Shown piece by piece: positions 1 through 8,745 of a DNA stretch of 41,312 bases. Position 1 is the first letter of the stretch; every line of letters begins with the position of its first letter. The notes under the pieces are model-generated. The model made no database searches and was not told the DNA's origin. It worked only from the letters and a program-made list of their open reading frames with translations. This DNA is from Firm-04 sp964463355 (GTDB lineage: Bacteria; Bacillota; Clostridia; Oscillospirales; Ruminococcaceae), in assembly GCA_964463355.1 (NCBI GenBank), contig CAYXBP010000016.1, positions 1-41,312 of the forward strand, in the 5' to 3' direction. The translations under genes were made by a program, and so were the position numbers.

Positions 1-55
<55 letters not shown>

Positions 56-60
56 CTCAA

Positions 61-101
61 GTTGCTGTAATCCGTTGTACATTGGATTGCAGCAGCTTTT
101 T
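61..101 (+). terminator. Rho-independent terminator of tRNA-Arg
   Basis: A 13-bp stem (61-73 with 84-96, including wobble pairs) starts five bases after the tRNA CCA and ends in a five-T run at 97-101. It has the right position and polarity to end the tRNA-Arg transcript. Confidence 0.85.
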
Positions 102-194
102 GTATTTCTCTCTGCGGTGTTGTTTCCGGTGCAGAAGCAGAATAAATGTCTGTCGATGCAATCGGTTTGCATACGTTTACTACCCCAAAAGAGT

Positions 195-245
195 GGGAGC
201 GCAGCTTCTTGGATCACCCGAAGGCTGCGCTCCCGTTTTATTTTT
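195..245. terminator. Hairpin terminator between tRNA-Arg and tatD, probably bidirectional
   Basis: A perfect 11-bp GC-rich stem (195-205 with 224-234) has a T-rich tail on the plus side (236-245) and a shorter CTTTT tail on the minus side. It lies just beyond the tatD stop codon, so it most likely ends the minus-strand activase-tatD operon and also blocks read-through from the tRNA side. Confidence 0.7.
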
Positions 246-286
246 ACATAAGCCTTGTGTGCGATGCAGCACTTATCACGATACAT

Positions 287-1066
287 TCAATTCAAGGGGC
301 ATTGAAAGAGTCTTGCGGCGTTTTCGGCGGTCAATCTACCAATTTCCGCAGGAGCAATCCCCTTTTCTCTTGCAAGTACAGCGATTACCTCGGTAAGCAT
401 GGTACTGTCGCAGCGTTTGCCTCGATAAGGTACAGGCGCAAGATAGGGACAATCCGTTTCAATCAGCATTCTGTCCAAAGGCACTACTGCCAGTGTTTCC
501 AACGATTTGCGTGCATTTTTAAAGGTCACAACCCCTGTAAACCCGATATACAATCCCAGCCGCAGCAGTTCTTTTGCCGTTTCTGCCGAGCCAGAAAAGC
601 AATGCATCACACCTTGTTCGGGGCGATATTGCCGCAGTATATCCAGCATATCGCCCATAGCGTCACGGCAGTGTATGATTACCGGCAGATGCAGCTCGTT
701 TGCAAGCTGTAGCTGCTCACAAAAGATCTTTTTCTGGAATTCCGCATCATAGCCATCGTAATGGTAATCCAGCCCGATCTCGCCAATTGCCCTGACCTTG
801 GGATGATTTGCCATTCTGCGAAGCTGTAGCAAATAATCCGCAGGCACATCCACACATTCCGGATGGACACCCACCGCAGCATAAAAATGCGGATAACGTT
901 CAGCCAACGCCACACTTTCCGCTGAGGATTTCATATCGCAGGCGGCAGCCATACAGCGTATCACACCTTGCTGCGGCAAAGATATCAGCAACGCATCCCT
1001 GTCTGCGTCAAACGCCTCATCCGTATAGTGGGTATGACTGTCAAAAATCGTAAGTTGTTCGTTCAT
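287..1066 (-). CDS. tatD: TatD family metal-dependent hydrolase / DNase
   Basis: This 259-residue protein is the usual length for the TatD family, cytoplasmic metal-dependent hydrolases of the amidohydrolase superfamily with reported 3'-5' exonuclease or DNase activity. The metal-binding signatures are present in order: N-terminal DSHTH (residues 9-13), GEIGLD near the first third, IIHCRDA, MHCFSGS, and ETDCPYLAP close to the C terminus. The ATG at 1066 follows a GAGGA ribosome binding site 7 bases upstream. It starts 20 bases after the stop of the DUF2229-type gene, so it is probably co-transcribed with the activase genes. That link is positional; I see no functional relation. Substrate in this organism is unknown. 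Confidence 0.93.
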   Translation of the reverse strand: MNEQLTIFDSHTHYTDEAFDADRDALLISLPQQGVIRCMAAACDMKSSAESVALAERYPHFYAAVGVHPECVDVPADYLLQLRRMANHPKVRAIGEIGLDYHYDGYDAEFQKKIFCEQLQLANELHLPVIIHCRDAMGDMLDILRQYRPEQGVMHCFSGSAETAKELLRLGLYIGFTGVVTFKNARKSLETLAVVPLDRMLIETDCPYLAPVPYRGKRCDSTMLTEVIAVLAREKGIAPAEIGRLTAENAARLFQCPLN

Positions 1067-1086
1067 GCAGTGATCCTCAAATGGAA

Positions 1087-2316
1087 TTATTCGGGTTTAC
1101 GTGCGTTGGCAAGCATCAGCTTCACGCGGTTTTCCTGATTGACCTTTGTCGCGCCAGGGTCGTAATCTATGGCGGTAATGTTTGCGTTGGGGTACGCATT
1201 TTTGATGACACGCATCATGCCTTTTGCCACAATGTGGTTGGGCAGACAACCGAAAGGTTGCGTACAAATAATATTCTCGGTGCCAGATTCTGCCAGCGCA
1301 GCCATCTCTGCGGTGATGAGCCAGCCCTCGCCCATGCTAACGCCCTGACTGATATAGCGATCTGCCAGATGGCGCAGCTCTTCAAAATCATGGGGCGGAT
1401 CAAACACACCGTGCGCTCGCACTGCATGAATTTGCTGCTTTTGCATGGCGTAAATCGCCTTATAGCCAATCCCGTTAACGATGGTTTTCTTGTTGCGGTA
1501 ACCGTACAGCTTGCCATCTACATTCGTGCTGACTGCGCAATACATGACAAATTCCAACAGCGAAGGAATCACAGGTTCACAGCCCTCAGAGAGCAGGAAA
1601 TCTTCCAGATGATTGTTGGCAAGTGGCGAATATTTTACATAGATTTCGCCAACAATGCCCACACGAATCTTGTTGCGTTTGGTGCGCTCAATCTTCGCAA
1701 AGTCGTCAAGAATCTCACGGTAAATTTTCTTGGTTTTCAGATATTCACTCGTCTGAAACGCTGCTTCCAGACGATGCTGCCAACAGTCAAGCAGCTTATC
1801 AGTACGTCCTTTTTCCAGTTCATATGGGCGGCACTGATTCGAAACCGACATCAAAAGATCGCCATACAGCACAGCGTAAAGAAATTTCAGGAAAATGGGT
1901 GCCGTCAACCGAAAGCCCAACTTAGGGTCTTTTTCCAGACCCGAAAAGTTCAGCGAAATCACGGGCACCTGTGGGAATTGCTGCTCCAAAGCTTTACGCA
2001 GCAGATGAATATAATTGGAGGCACGGCAGCCGCCACCCGTTTGGGTAATCAGCAGTGCGGTGCGATCAGGGTTGTACCGTCCTGATTTCAACGCTTCCAT
2101 AAACTGCCCGATGACCAGCAGCGCAGGATAGCAGGTATCGTTATGGACATTCTTCAGCCCCTCATCCACCACGGCGCGGCTTGCAGTACGCAGCAGCTCA
2201 CAGTGGTAGCCGTATTTTTTCAGGATGCTGATAAGCAACTGAAAATGCATCGGCAGCATATCGGGTACTAGAATGGTATGGGTTTGCTTCATTTCTGGTG
2301 TAAACCGTGCAGACAT
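1087..2316 (-). CDS. Acyl-CoA dehydratase activase-related protein, C-terminal half (DUF2229-like, separate polypeptide)
   Basis: This 409-residue protein resembles the C-terminal half of the large clostridial proteins annotated as CoA-substrate-specific enzyme activases. Visible features are ILVPDMLPMHF near the start, a Cys-containing NDTCYPALL segment around residue 60, TQTGGGCRASNY around residue 95, and further cysteines (CAVSTN, IICTQPFGCLPNH) that could hold an iron-sulfur cluster. The ATG at 2316 has AAAGGTGG 7 bases upstream and lies 27 bases after the activase gene. In many Firmicutes the two parts form one polypeptide of about 1400 residues (family knowledge); here they are two genes. 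The physiological substrate is not known from sequence. Confidence 0.8.
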   Translation of the reverse strand: MSARFTPEMKQTHTILVPDMLPMHFQLLISILKKYGYHCELLRTASRAVVDEGLKNVHNDTCYPALLVIGQFMEALKSGRYNPDRTALLITQTGGGCRASNYIHLLRKALEQQFPQVPVISLNFSGLEKDPKLGFRLTAPIFLKFLYAVLYGDLLMSVSNQCRPYELEKGRTDKLLDCWQHRLEAAFQTSEYLKTKKIYREILDDFAKIERTKRNKIRVGIVGEIYVKYSPLANNHLEDFLLSEGCEPVIPSLLEFVMYCAVSTNVDGKLYGYRNKKTIVNGIGYKAIYAMQKQQIHAVRAHGVFDPPHDFEELRHLADRYISQGVSMGEGWLITAEMAALAESGTENIICTQPFGCLPNHIVAKGMMRVIKNAYPNANITAIDYDPGATKVNQENRVKLMLANARKPE

Positions 2317-2343
2317 GACATTGCCACCTTTCAGGATTCGCCT

Positions 2344-5274
2344 TTATTCTTCCATGGCAGCCACAAGGCTGCGCAAACGGATGCGTGCCGCACCCAGATT
2401 GTTGATCTCATCGATTTTCAGCTGCGTATACAGCTTACCCTTACGCTCTAAAATGGAGCGGATCTCGTCACTGGTCACGGCATCAATGCCGCAGCCAAAG
2501 GATACAAGCTGTACCAGCTGCATGTCAGGCTGTGCTGCCACATAATACGCCGCGCGGTACATTCTGGCATGGTATACCCACTGATTCAACACGCCCAGTT
2601 TTTCATCTGCCATGGCAAGGGGCGCAACGGCATCCTCGGTCACCACAGCCATGCCAAGGCTCGTAATCAATTTATGAATACCGTGGTTAATTTCCTTATC
2701 AATATGGTATGGGCGACCTGCCAGCACGATGATCTTTCTGCCCTCTGCCCTTGCCTGCCGTATAATCTCCTGTCCCTGTGTCACAACTGCGTCCCGATAC
2801 TGCTGCTGTGCAGCGTAGGCAGCATTCAGCGCAAGGTTAAGATTGGCTTTCAGGTCATAGCCCTTCAAGCTGCGCTTCAGTGCCTTGGCAACGCCCTTGG
2901 GATAGTTCAGATCCATGTAAGGTGTAATAAAGTTTTTCGGGGTAAGCCTTGCGTTGTTGGCACGCAACAGTTCAGGATAATACGCCACCACAGGGCAGTT
3001 GTAGTGATTATCGTTGTTACCCTCATCGACATTATAGCTCATGCACGGCCAAAAGATGAAATCGACATTTTGATCCAGCAGATCCTCAATATGCCCGTGA
3101 GCAAGCTTTGCAGGATAGCAGACCGTATCCGATGGGATGGTGTGCTGCCCACGATAGTACATATTGCGGTCGCTCTCGCTAGAGATCACAACCCGGAAGC
3201 CCAGCTGCGTAAACAGTGTTGCCCACAACGGCATCTGCTCATAAAAACTCAGTGCCAACGGCAGCCCTACCGTACCGATGGGCGCATCTGGTGCTTTGGG
3301 CACACACTGCAGGATGCTTTGGTATTTGTAATCATACAGCGATGGAATGCTGTTGGTACTCTTCTGCCCGGCACCTTTTTCGCAACGATTGCCCGAAATA
3401 AAGCGTCCACCATCTGAAAACTTAACGATATTCAATGCGCAGTGTGCGGTGCAGCCATTACATTTGGCTCCGGTAGAGGTGTAAGAAAAATCGGCAAGCT
3501 TTTCGGCAGAGATCAGCGTAGTTTTTTCAGGGATATGCTCTTTGGCATACAATGCCGCTCCGAACGCACCCATCAGACCTGACACAGCTGGACGAATCAC
3601 CGGTCTGCCCAATTCCATTTCAAAGGAACGCAGCACGGCATCGTTTAGGAAGGTGCCACCCTGCACCACGATGTTCTTGCCCAGCTCATCCACAGACTTT
3701 GCACGGATGACCTTGTACACAGCATTTTTGATGATAGATGCCGAAAGTCCTGCGGAGATATCCTCCACAGTTGCACCCTCTTTCTGCGCCTGCTTCACCG
3801 AGCTGTTCATAAACACGGTGCAGCGCGATCCGAGATCAACAGGATGCTTTGCAAACAGCCCCAACTGCGAAAATTCTCCGATCTCATAGCCCAGTGCCTG
3901 CGCAAAGCTCTGAATAAACGAGCCACAGCCCGAAGAACAAGCCTCGTTAAGCATGATGCTATCGATGCTGTGATTACGGATCTTAAAGCACTTGATATCC
4001 TGTCCACCGATATCCATAATGAAATCCACATCGGGGCAGAAATACGATGCCGCCTTAAAATGCGCCACCGTTTCAACGATGCCGTGATCAATACCCAGAC
4101 CTGCGCGGATCAGATCCTCGCCATAGCCCGTAACGGCAGAAGCACAGATATGCAGATCAGGATGCTTGCGCTCGTAAATGGTTTTCAGATGCTTTACCAC
4201 ACGCTCCAGCGGCTCCCCCTGATTGGCAGCATAGTGGGAGTACAGCAATCTGCCGTCCTCCGAGATCAATACCATTTTGGTGGTGGTAGAGCCTGCATCA
4301 ATGCCGAGATAAGCGTTGCCTGTCACCGTGCGGATATCTCCAAAGGGCAGATCGTGCTGCTTATGCCGTGCGACAAAGGCTTCATAATCGGCACGGGATG
4401 CAAACAGCGGTTCACCGGTTACAGTGGCAGTGACTGATACCGCCTTCTGAATGTTCTCCAGCGTTTCGGCAAGGGTCATGTTCTCCCCCGATTGCTTTGC
4501 ATACATTGCGCAGCCATACGCCACAAATACGGGTGCTTTTTCAGGAAACACCGCGTGTTTCTCATCCAGTGCAAGTGTGCGCACAAACGCCTGCCGCAGC
4601 CCCTTTAGAAAAGATAGTGGGCCGCCTAAAAACAGCACCTTTCCTTCAATGGTGCGCCCCTGTGCCAGACCCGAAACAGTCTGGTCAACCACCGCCTGAA
4701 AAATACTTGCAGCGATGTCCTCCTTTCGCGCACCCTGATTCAGCAGTGGCTGAATATCGGATTTGGCAAACACACCGCAGCGCGATGCAATAGGATACCG
4801 CTTTTCGGCTTTCAAGGAAAGCTCATCCAGTTCATCGGCGGTTACACCCAGCAGGGATGCCATTTGATCCACAAAGGCACCTGTCCCCCCTGCACAGGAG
4901 CCATTCATGCGCTGCTCCGTGCCACCAGTCAGGAACATGATCTTTGCATCCTCACCGCCAAGCTCTATCACAGCGTCGGCATCGGGATAATCATGTTTTA
5001 CGGCAAGAAATGCTGCGTGTACCTCCTGCACAAAGGGGATATCCGCACTTTGTGCAAGCCCCAGACCAGCAGATCCAGTAATGCACACGGAAAACACCGC
5101 ATCATTAAACTGAGTCTGCAACTCTGCAAGCTGCTCCGCTACGGTTTCTCTCACCCGTGAAAGGTGGCGCTGATAGCGGTGAAATAAAATTGCATCGTGT
5201 TCGTCCAGTACAACGGTTTTTACTGTTGTAGAACCAACATCAATGCCCAGTGAATAAACAGGCTGATTCGTCAC
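2344..5274 (-). CDS. 2-hydroxyacyl-CoA dehydratase activase-type ATPase, tandem BadF/BadG domains plus DUF2229
   Basis: This 976-residue protein is an ASKHA-fold ATPase with two activase domains: one beginning at GIDVGSTTVK near the N terminus and a second at GIDAGSTTTK about residue 320. Each carries its own Cys-Gly motif (NGSCAGGTGAF, NEACSSGCGSF) of the kind that bridges a [4Fe-4S] cluster in dehydratase activators. A Cys cluster (KCNGCTAHC) and a DUF2229-like section with VCYPAKLAHGH and FWPCMSYN follow. Known activators couple ATP hydrolysis to electron transfer into radical dehydratases; whether this large paralogue does so is inference. I chose the GTG at 5274 because AAGGAGG stands 6 bases before it, although the frame is open to 5352. 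It leads the operon with the next two genes. Confidence 0.85.
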   Translation of the reverse strand: MTNQPVYSLGIDVGSTTVKTVVLDEHDAILFHRYQRHLSRVRETVAEQLAELQTQFNDAVFSVCITGSAGLGLAQSADIPFVQEVHAAFLAVKHDYPDADAVIELGGEDAKIMFLTGGTEQRMNGSCAGGTGAFVDQMASLLGVTADELDELSLKAEKRYPIASRCGVFAKSDIQPLLNQGARKEDIAASIFQAVVDQTVSGLAQGRTIEGKVLFLGGPLSFLKGLRQAFVRTLALDEKHAVFPEKAPVFVAYGCAMYAKQSGENMTLAETLENIQKAVSVTATVTGEPLFASRADYEAFVARHKQHDLPFGDIRTVTGNAYLGIDAGSTTTKMVLISEDGRLLYSHYAANQGEPLERVVKHLKTIYERKHPDLHICASAVTGYGEDLIRAGLGIDHGIVETVAHFKAASYFCPDVDFIMDIGGQDIKCFKIRNHSIDSIMLNEACSSGCGSFIQSFAQALGYEIGEFSQLGLFAKHPVDLGSRCTVFMNSSVKQAQKEGATVEDISAGLSASIIKNAVYKVIRAKSVDELGKNIVVQGGTFLNDAVLRSFEMELGRPVIRPAVSGLMGAFGAALYAKEHIPEKTTLISAEKLADFSYTSTGAKCNGCTAHCALNIVKFSDGGRFISGNRCEKGAGQKSTNSIPSLYDYKYQSILQCVPKAPDAPIGTVGLPLALSFYEQMPLWATLFTQLGFRVVISSESDRNMYYRGQHTIPSDTVCYPAKLAHGHIEDLLDQNVDFIFWPCMSYNVDEGNNDNHYNCPVVAYYPELLRANNARLTPKNFITPYMDLNYPKGVAKALKRSLKGYDLKANLNLALNAAYAAQQQYRDAVVTQGQEIIRQARAEGRKIIVLAGRPYHIDKEINHGIHKLITSLGMAVVTEDAVAPLAMADEKLGVLNQWVYHARMYRAAYYVAAQPDMQLVQLVSFGCGIDAVTSDEIRSILERKGKLYTQLKIDEINNLGAARIRLRSLVAAMEE

Positions 5275-5331
5275 AAGAACCTCCTTACAATCGTTATGCC
5301 AAAGCACAACGCAAACGGCTATACGTAGATT

Positions 5332-5337
5332 ATTATA
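5332..5337 (-). promoter_or_regulatory. Extended -10 promoter for the activase operon
   Basis: On the minus strand a TGTGC-TATAAT element forms an extended -10 about 57 bases upstream of the GTG start. No good -35 is visible, which fits extended -10 promoters. Confidence 0.55.
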
Positions 5338-5458
5338 GCACAAACGCATCAAAAAAGAAAGGTTTTTTTGAGATTTTCACCGATTTTTCGTAATTATTTG
5401 TCGAACAGCGTGATTTTTCAGCCCCATTAGGAACTTTCAACAAATTTGCATCAACTGC

Positions 5459-5487
5459 TTGAAAAATATGAGGAAGTATGATATAAT
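5459..5487 (+). promoter_or_regulatory. Sigma-A promoter of the GH74 gene
   Basis: TTGAAA (5459-5464) and TATAAT (5482-5487) are separated by 17 bases, about 70 bases upstream of the GH74 start. The match to the housekeeping consensus is very good. It is divergent from the activase promoter. Confidence 0.85.
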
Positions 5488-5555
5488 CGTATCGTATTGC
5501 ATTATGCAGTATGAAAGAGGTTCGTATCAATAAATAGAAAAAAGGTGGAAAAATC

Positions 5556-8147
5556 ATGAAACACAAAACACGCAAAGGCTTGCTTGCCGTATGCACCGCA
5601 GCAGCTCTCTCTCTGAGTACGCTGCTCACCACAACGCCCATAGCGGCATCTGCTGCCACAAAAGATGTTTCCGATACCATGACATGGGGTGCTGTCCACA
5701 TCGGCGGTGGCGGCTTTGTATCGGGCATCATCACGGGAAAAGAATCCATGTACGCTCGTACCGATGTGGGCGGCGTGTACAAATTCAACTATGAAACCGA
5801 TTCGTGGGATCAGCTATTTGCCGATCTGAACGATTCCGAACGCGGCTATCTCAGCATTGATGCCATGTGCATTGACCCCACCGATGAAGACACTGTGTAT
5901 TTCCTTTGTGGCTGTGCGTATTACAGCGATGCAGGCACCAGAATCTACAAAACCACGGATGGTGGAAAAACTTTTACCTTCACAGATGTCACAGACTTAA
6001 TTCAGGTACACGCAAACGGTGGCGGCAGACAAACTGGAGAATCCATTGCCGTTGACCCCGATAATCCTGATACTATTTACTGTGGCGGTGACGTGACCGC
6101 AGGAAAATCTGCACTGATCAAATCCACCGATGGCGGCAAAACATGGAAACCTGTGATGGGCTATGACGAACTAGGACTATTCACACAGGAGTTGAAATGG
6201 CCCCTGTGGACAAACCACGTAGTACGTGCCCTGACTGCCGATGAGTATTCAGAGCAAAACGGCATCAGCACCATCCTTGTGGAAGATGGGTTGGTATATG
6301 TCGGCACATCTACCACAGGAGTTAACAACCTGGTGGTTGCCCATGTAGGCGAAGAAGAATCCTTCACCCCGCTCTCTGTTGATCCCGCTCATTATCCCGC
6401 AAGAATCCAGAGCGACCGCAATGGCAACCTTTATTTCACCTATCAGGGCACGCTGATCGTCGGTACTGGCGGTTCCGCAGGCGGTATTTTCAAATATGAT
6501 ACGGCAACTGGCGATATTACTGATATTTCTCCACAAACAGGTGGCTTCAGCTGCGTTGGCATCGACCCTACCAATCCTGAACGTTTAGTCACCTCCACCT
6601 GCGGTCTGTGGGACCCACAGCTTTGGCAGGAATGGGACGACAAGCACAGCCCTGCATGGGGTGATCGGTTCTATAAATCCGTGGACGGCGGCACAACATG
6701 GACGGAGATCACTCCTGGTAAGGACGCAGGTTGGAATCAGCCCCTGGTTTCTGAATACCTCGATGACGGCGGCTATCCCTGGATTCGCGACAAGGCAATT
6801 CACTGGGTCGGTGCGGTAGTTATTGATCCGCAAAACCCCAACCGCATTCATTCCGCTTCGGGTAATGGTGTGTTCTCCTGCGATAACACCTGGGACGATG
6901 TGCCCCAATTCTACTTCCATCCCGATGGCATTGAAGAAGTCGTTGCGCTGGATTTCACCAGCGTACCCGGCGGCTATAATTACTCCGCTATTGGCGACTA
7001 CGACGGATTTGTACACATCGACCCTACAGAAATCCCTACACAGCATCAGCCAAATATGGGTTCAACCGCAGCAATTGCTTACTGCCCACAGAATCCAGAT
7101 GTGATGGTGCGCATTGCCGAAAAACAAAACGAAGTTGCAAGTGGCTTCTATACGCTGGATGGCGGTGCTACATGGACAAAAATGGATTGTTCATACAATG
7201 GAAAGGCTGCCATCACGGAGCTTTCTGAAGGCAAATACCGCATCTTCCAAAGCAAAGGCTCTGATAGCACCATCGTTTCCTATTCTGATGATTTCGGTGC
7301 AACATGGAACACCTGCGAGGGCATTCCCGACCTCTACGGATCAAAGCCTACATTCTTATTCGTAGAACCTGAACATCCGGAGATTGTGTACGCCTATGTA
7401 ACATATTTCAATTCTTCATGGTATTATTCCAAGCCAGAGCTTACTGCCGATGATGCACAATACAAACTCTGCGTCAGCACCGACTACGGCAAAACATTCT
7501 CCGTAACCGATATCTGTATGTATGATCAATGCGATTCCGCAGGCAGAATCGCATATCTCAGTGAAGGCGAACTGATCCTCGGTGGCGGTTGGCATGGTAT
7601 GTATCATGCCAGCATTACCACAAGCGGCAGCGTAACAGTGGAAAAACTTGACAACGTTTACTACTGCAAAACTGTCGGCTACGGCGCACCAAAAAATAAG
7701 GGCGATGTCAACGCGCTGTATATGTACGGCCGTCCTACAGAAGAGGACAAGGAAGGTATTTACCGTTCCGATGATGGCGGCAAAAGCTGGGTCTGTATCA
7801 ATACTTCAAATCTGTACGGTGGAACAGGTAATGGCAACTTTCTCGTGGGCGATATGAATACCTACGGTACGGTATTTATGTCCACTGTCGGCTGTGGCAT
7901 CATTTATGGTCAGTTGAACGATACCACCACACCTTCCACAGATGTCACACTCGGTGATGTTAACTGCAACGGCAGTGTAGAAGTAGCTGATGTCATTCTG
8001 CTGAACCGCCTACTTGCAGAAGATGGTACTGCAAAGGTGACAGAACAGGGCATGAAAAACGCTGATGTCACACAAGACGATGCGGTGAATCCTGCGGATG
8101 CTGTAAAAATCCTCTCATATCTTGCAGGATTAACCACCCTGAAATAG
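5556..8147 (+). CDS. GH74 xyloglucanase with C-terminal type I dockerin (cellulosomal)
   Basis: This 863-residue secreted enzyme has a signal peptide (residues 1 to about 34, basic start, hydrophobic core, ASAA end), a GH74 double beta-propeller (about 40-790) with repeated Asp-box-like turns such as TTDGGKTF, STDGGKTW, SVDGGTTW and DDGGKSW, and a dockerin (797-863). By comparison with characterised GH74 xyloglucanases, Asp70 in ARTDVGG and Asp481 in IGDYDGF are the probable catalytic pair. The dockerin has two calcium-loop segments starting DVNCNGSVEVAD and DVTQDDAVNPAD, which would attach the enzyme to a scaffoldin. The start has AAAGGTGG 6-7 bases upstream. It is monocistronic, with its own promoter and terminator. 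GH74 acts on the xyloglucan backbone; fine specificity cannot be read here. Confidence 0.93.
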   Translation: MKHKTRKGLLAVCTAAALSLSTLLTTTPIAASAATKDVSDTMTWGAVHIGGGGFVSGIITGKESMYARTDVGGVYKFNYETDSWDQLFADLNDSERGYLSIDAMCIDPTDEDTVYFLCGCAYYSDAGTRIYKTTDGGKTFTFTDVTDLIQVHANGGGRQTGESIAVDPDNPDTIYCGGDVTAGKSALIKSTDGGKTWKPVMGYDELGLFTQELKWPLWTNHVVRALTADEYSEQNGISTILVEDGLVYVGTSTTGVNNLVVAHVGEEESFTPLSVDPAHYPARIQSDRNGNLYFTYQGTLIVGTGGSAGGIFKYDTATGDITDISPQTGGFSCVGIDPTNPERLVTSTCGLWDPQLWQEWDDKHSPAWGDRFYKSVDGGTTWTEITPGKDAGWNQPLVSEYLDDGGYPWIRDKAIHWVGAVVIDPQNPNRIHSASGNGVFSCDNTWDDVPQFYFHPDGIEEVVALDFTSVPGGYNYSAIGDYDGFVHIDPTEIPTQHQPNMGSTAAIAYCPQNPDVMVRIAEKQNEVASGFYTLDGGATWTKMDCSYNGKAAITELSEGKYRIFQSKGSDSTIVSYSDDFGATWNTCEGIPDLYGSKPTFLFVEPEHPEIVYAYVTYFNSSWYYSKPELTADDAQYKLCVSTDYGKTFSVTDICMYDQCDSAGRIAYLSEGELILGGGWHGMYHASITTSGSVTVEKLDNVYYCKTVGYGAPKNKGDVNALYMYGRPTEEDKEGIYRSDDGGKSWVCINTSNLYGGTGNGNFLVGDMNTYGTVFMSTVGCGIIYGQLNDTTTPSTDVTLGDVNCNGSVEVADVILLNRLLAEDGTAKVTEQGMKNADVTQDDAVNPADAVKILSYLAGLTTLK

Positions 8148-8160
8148 CCTCAAAAAACAT

Positions 8161-8200
8161 GCGCACCCCTGATTTCTTATCAGAGGTGCGCCTTTTTATT
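8161..8200 (+). terminator. Terminator of the GH74 gene
   Basis: A 13-bp stem with one mismatch (8161-8173 with 8179-8191) and a five-base loop is followed by CTTTTTATT, 13 bases after the stop codon. Confidence 0.9.
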
Positions 8201-8679
8201 GCAAAGAAATAGCCGCATCTAAAAACACAGATGCGGCATGCATATAAGGCAATATCAAATGAGATGGGAATAGGGAAATTAAACAGGGAAATGGGGGATC
8301 GGTACGGGCAGGGAAACGGTTTTCCCTTGCCTGATAATGGAATCATACACCCCAAAGTTTAAAATAATCTGAAACTTTATAAAAGGCTGTGTTTTCTTCA
8401 CAGCAAGCAACACTGCACACTCTCATGCAGACAAATAAAAAAGCCATGCGCAAAGCATAGCTCTCGTAAATAAAATGAACTCAAACAGGGGGATTGGGGG
8501 ATTTGAAACAAGGTTTCCTCAACCTTATTTTCAGTATACCGCACGAATCTTAATATCATCTGAAGTGAAATTGAAATTTCCCCGAACAAATTACAGGGAA
8601 ACTATGAACAAACAGCTTCAATTCGGTTGTGCAATCGTATCATGTTTATGCTGTTTTGTGCTGTTTTCAGACATTTTTG
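8201..8679. other. Structured intergenic stretch between the two cellulosomal genes
   Basis: I see no convincing gene in this roughly 480-base stretch. It holds a perfect 9-bp hairpin (8212-8220 with 8229-8237), a 10-bp hairpin with one bulge (8308-8317 with 8323-8333), and a minus-oriented terminator (8436-8462). The region is rich in GGGA runs. Open frames crossing it have no ribosome binding site and no recognisable motif. Confidence 0.6.
8436..8462 (-). terminator. Minus-strand Rho-independent terminator without an evident gene
   Basis: On the minus strand an 8-bp stem (8462-8455 with 8449-8442, one wobble) with a five-base loop is followed by six Ts. Nothing upstream of it on that strand looks like a protein gene up to the CE12 promoter, so it may end an antisense or small RNA transcript. 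Confidence 0.6.
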
Positions 8680-8709
8680 TTGACATCACAGTCTGCGTTA
8701 TGCTATGAT
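8680..8709 (+). promoter_or_regulatory. Sigma-A promoter of the CE12 double esterase gene
   Basis: TTGACA (8680-8685) and TATGAT (8704-8709) with an 18-base spacer stand 36 bases before the start codon. Confidence 0.85.
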
Positions 8710-8745
8710 TTGGGTACAGTAATAGAAACAGGGGGATTTCATTTT

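Noticed and set aside
1081..2085. Plus-strand open frame of 334 codons opposite the DUF2229-type gene
   Set aside because: Antisense shadow of a well-supported gene, with no motif and no start signal.
5333..5788. Minus-strand frame of 151 codons across the activase/GH74 intergenic region
   Set aside because: It overlaps both divergent promoters and the GH74 signal peptide region and has no recognisable feature.
8212..8333. CRISPR or other regular repeat array in the GH74-CE12 gap
   Set aside because: The GGGA-rich stretches and hairpins are not regularly spaced and do not repeat as units.
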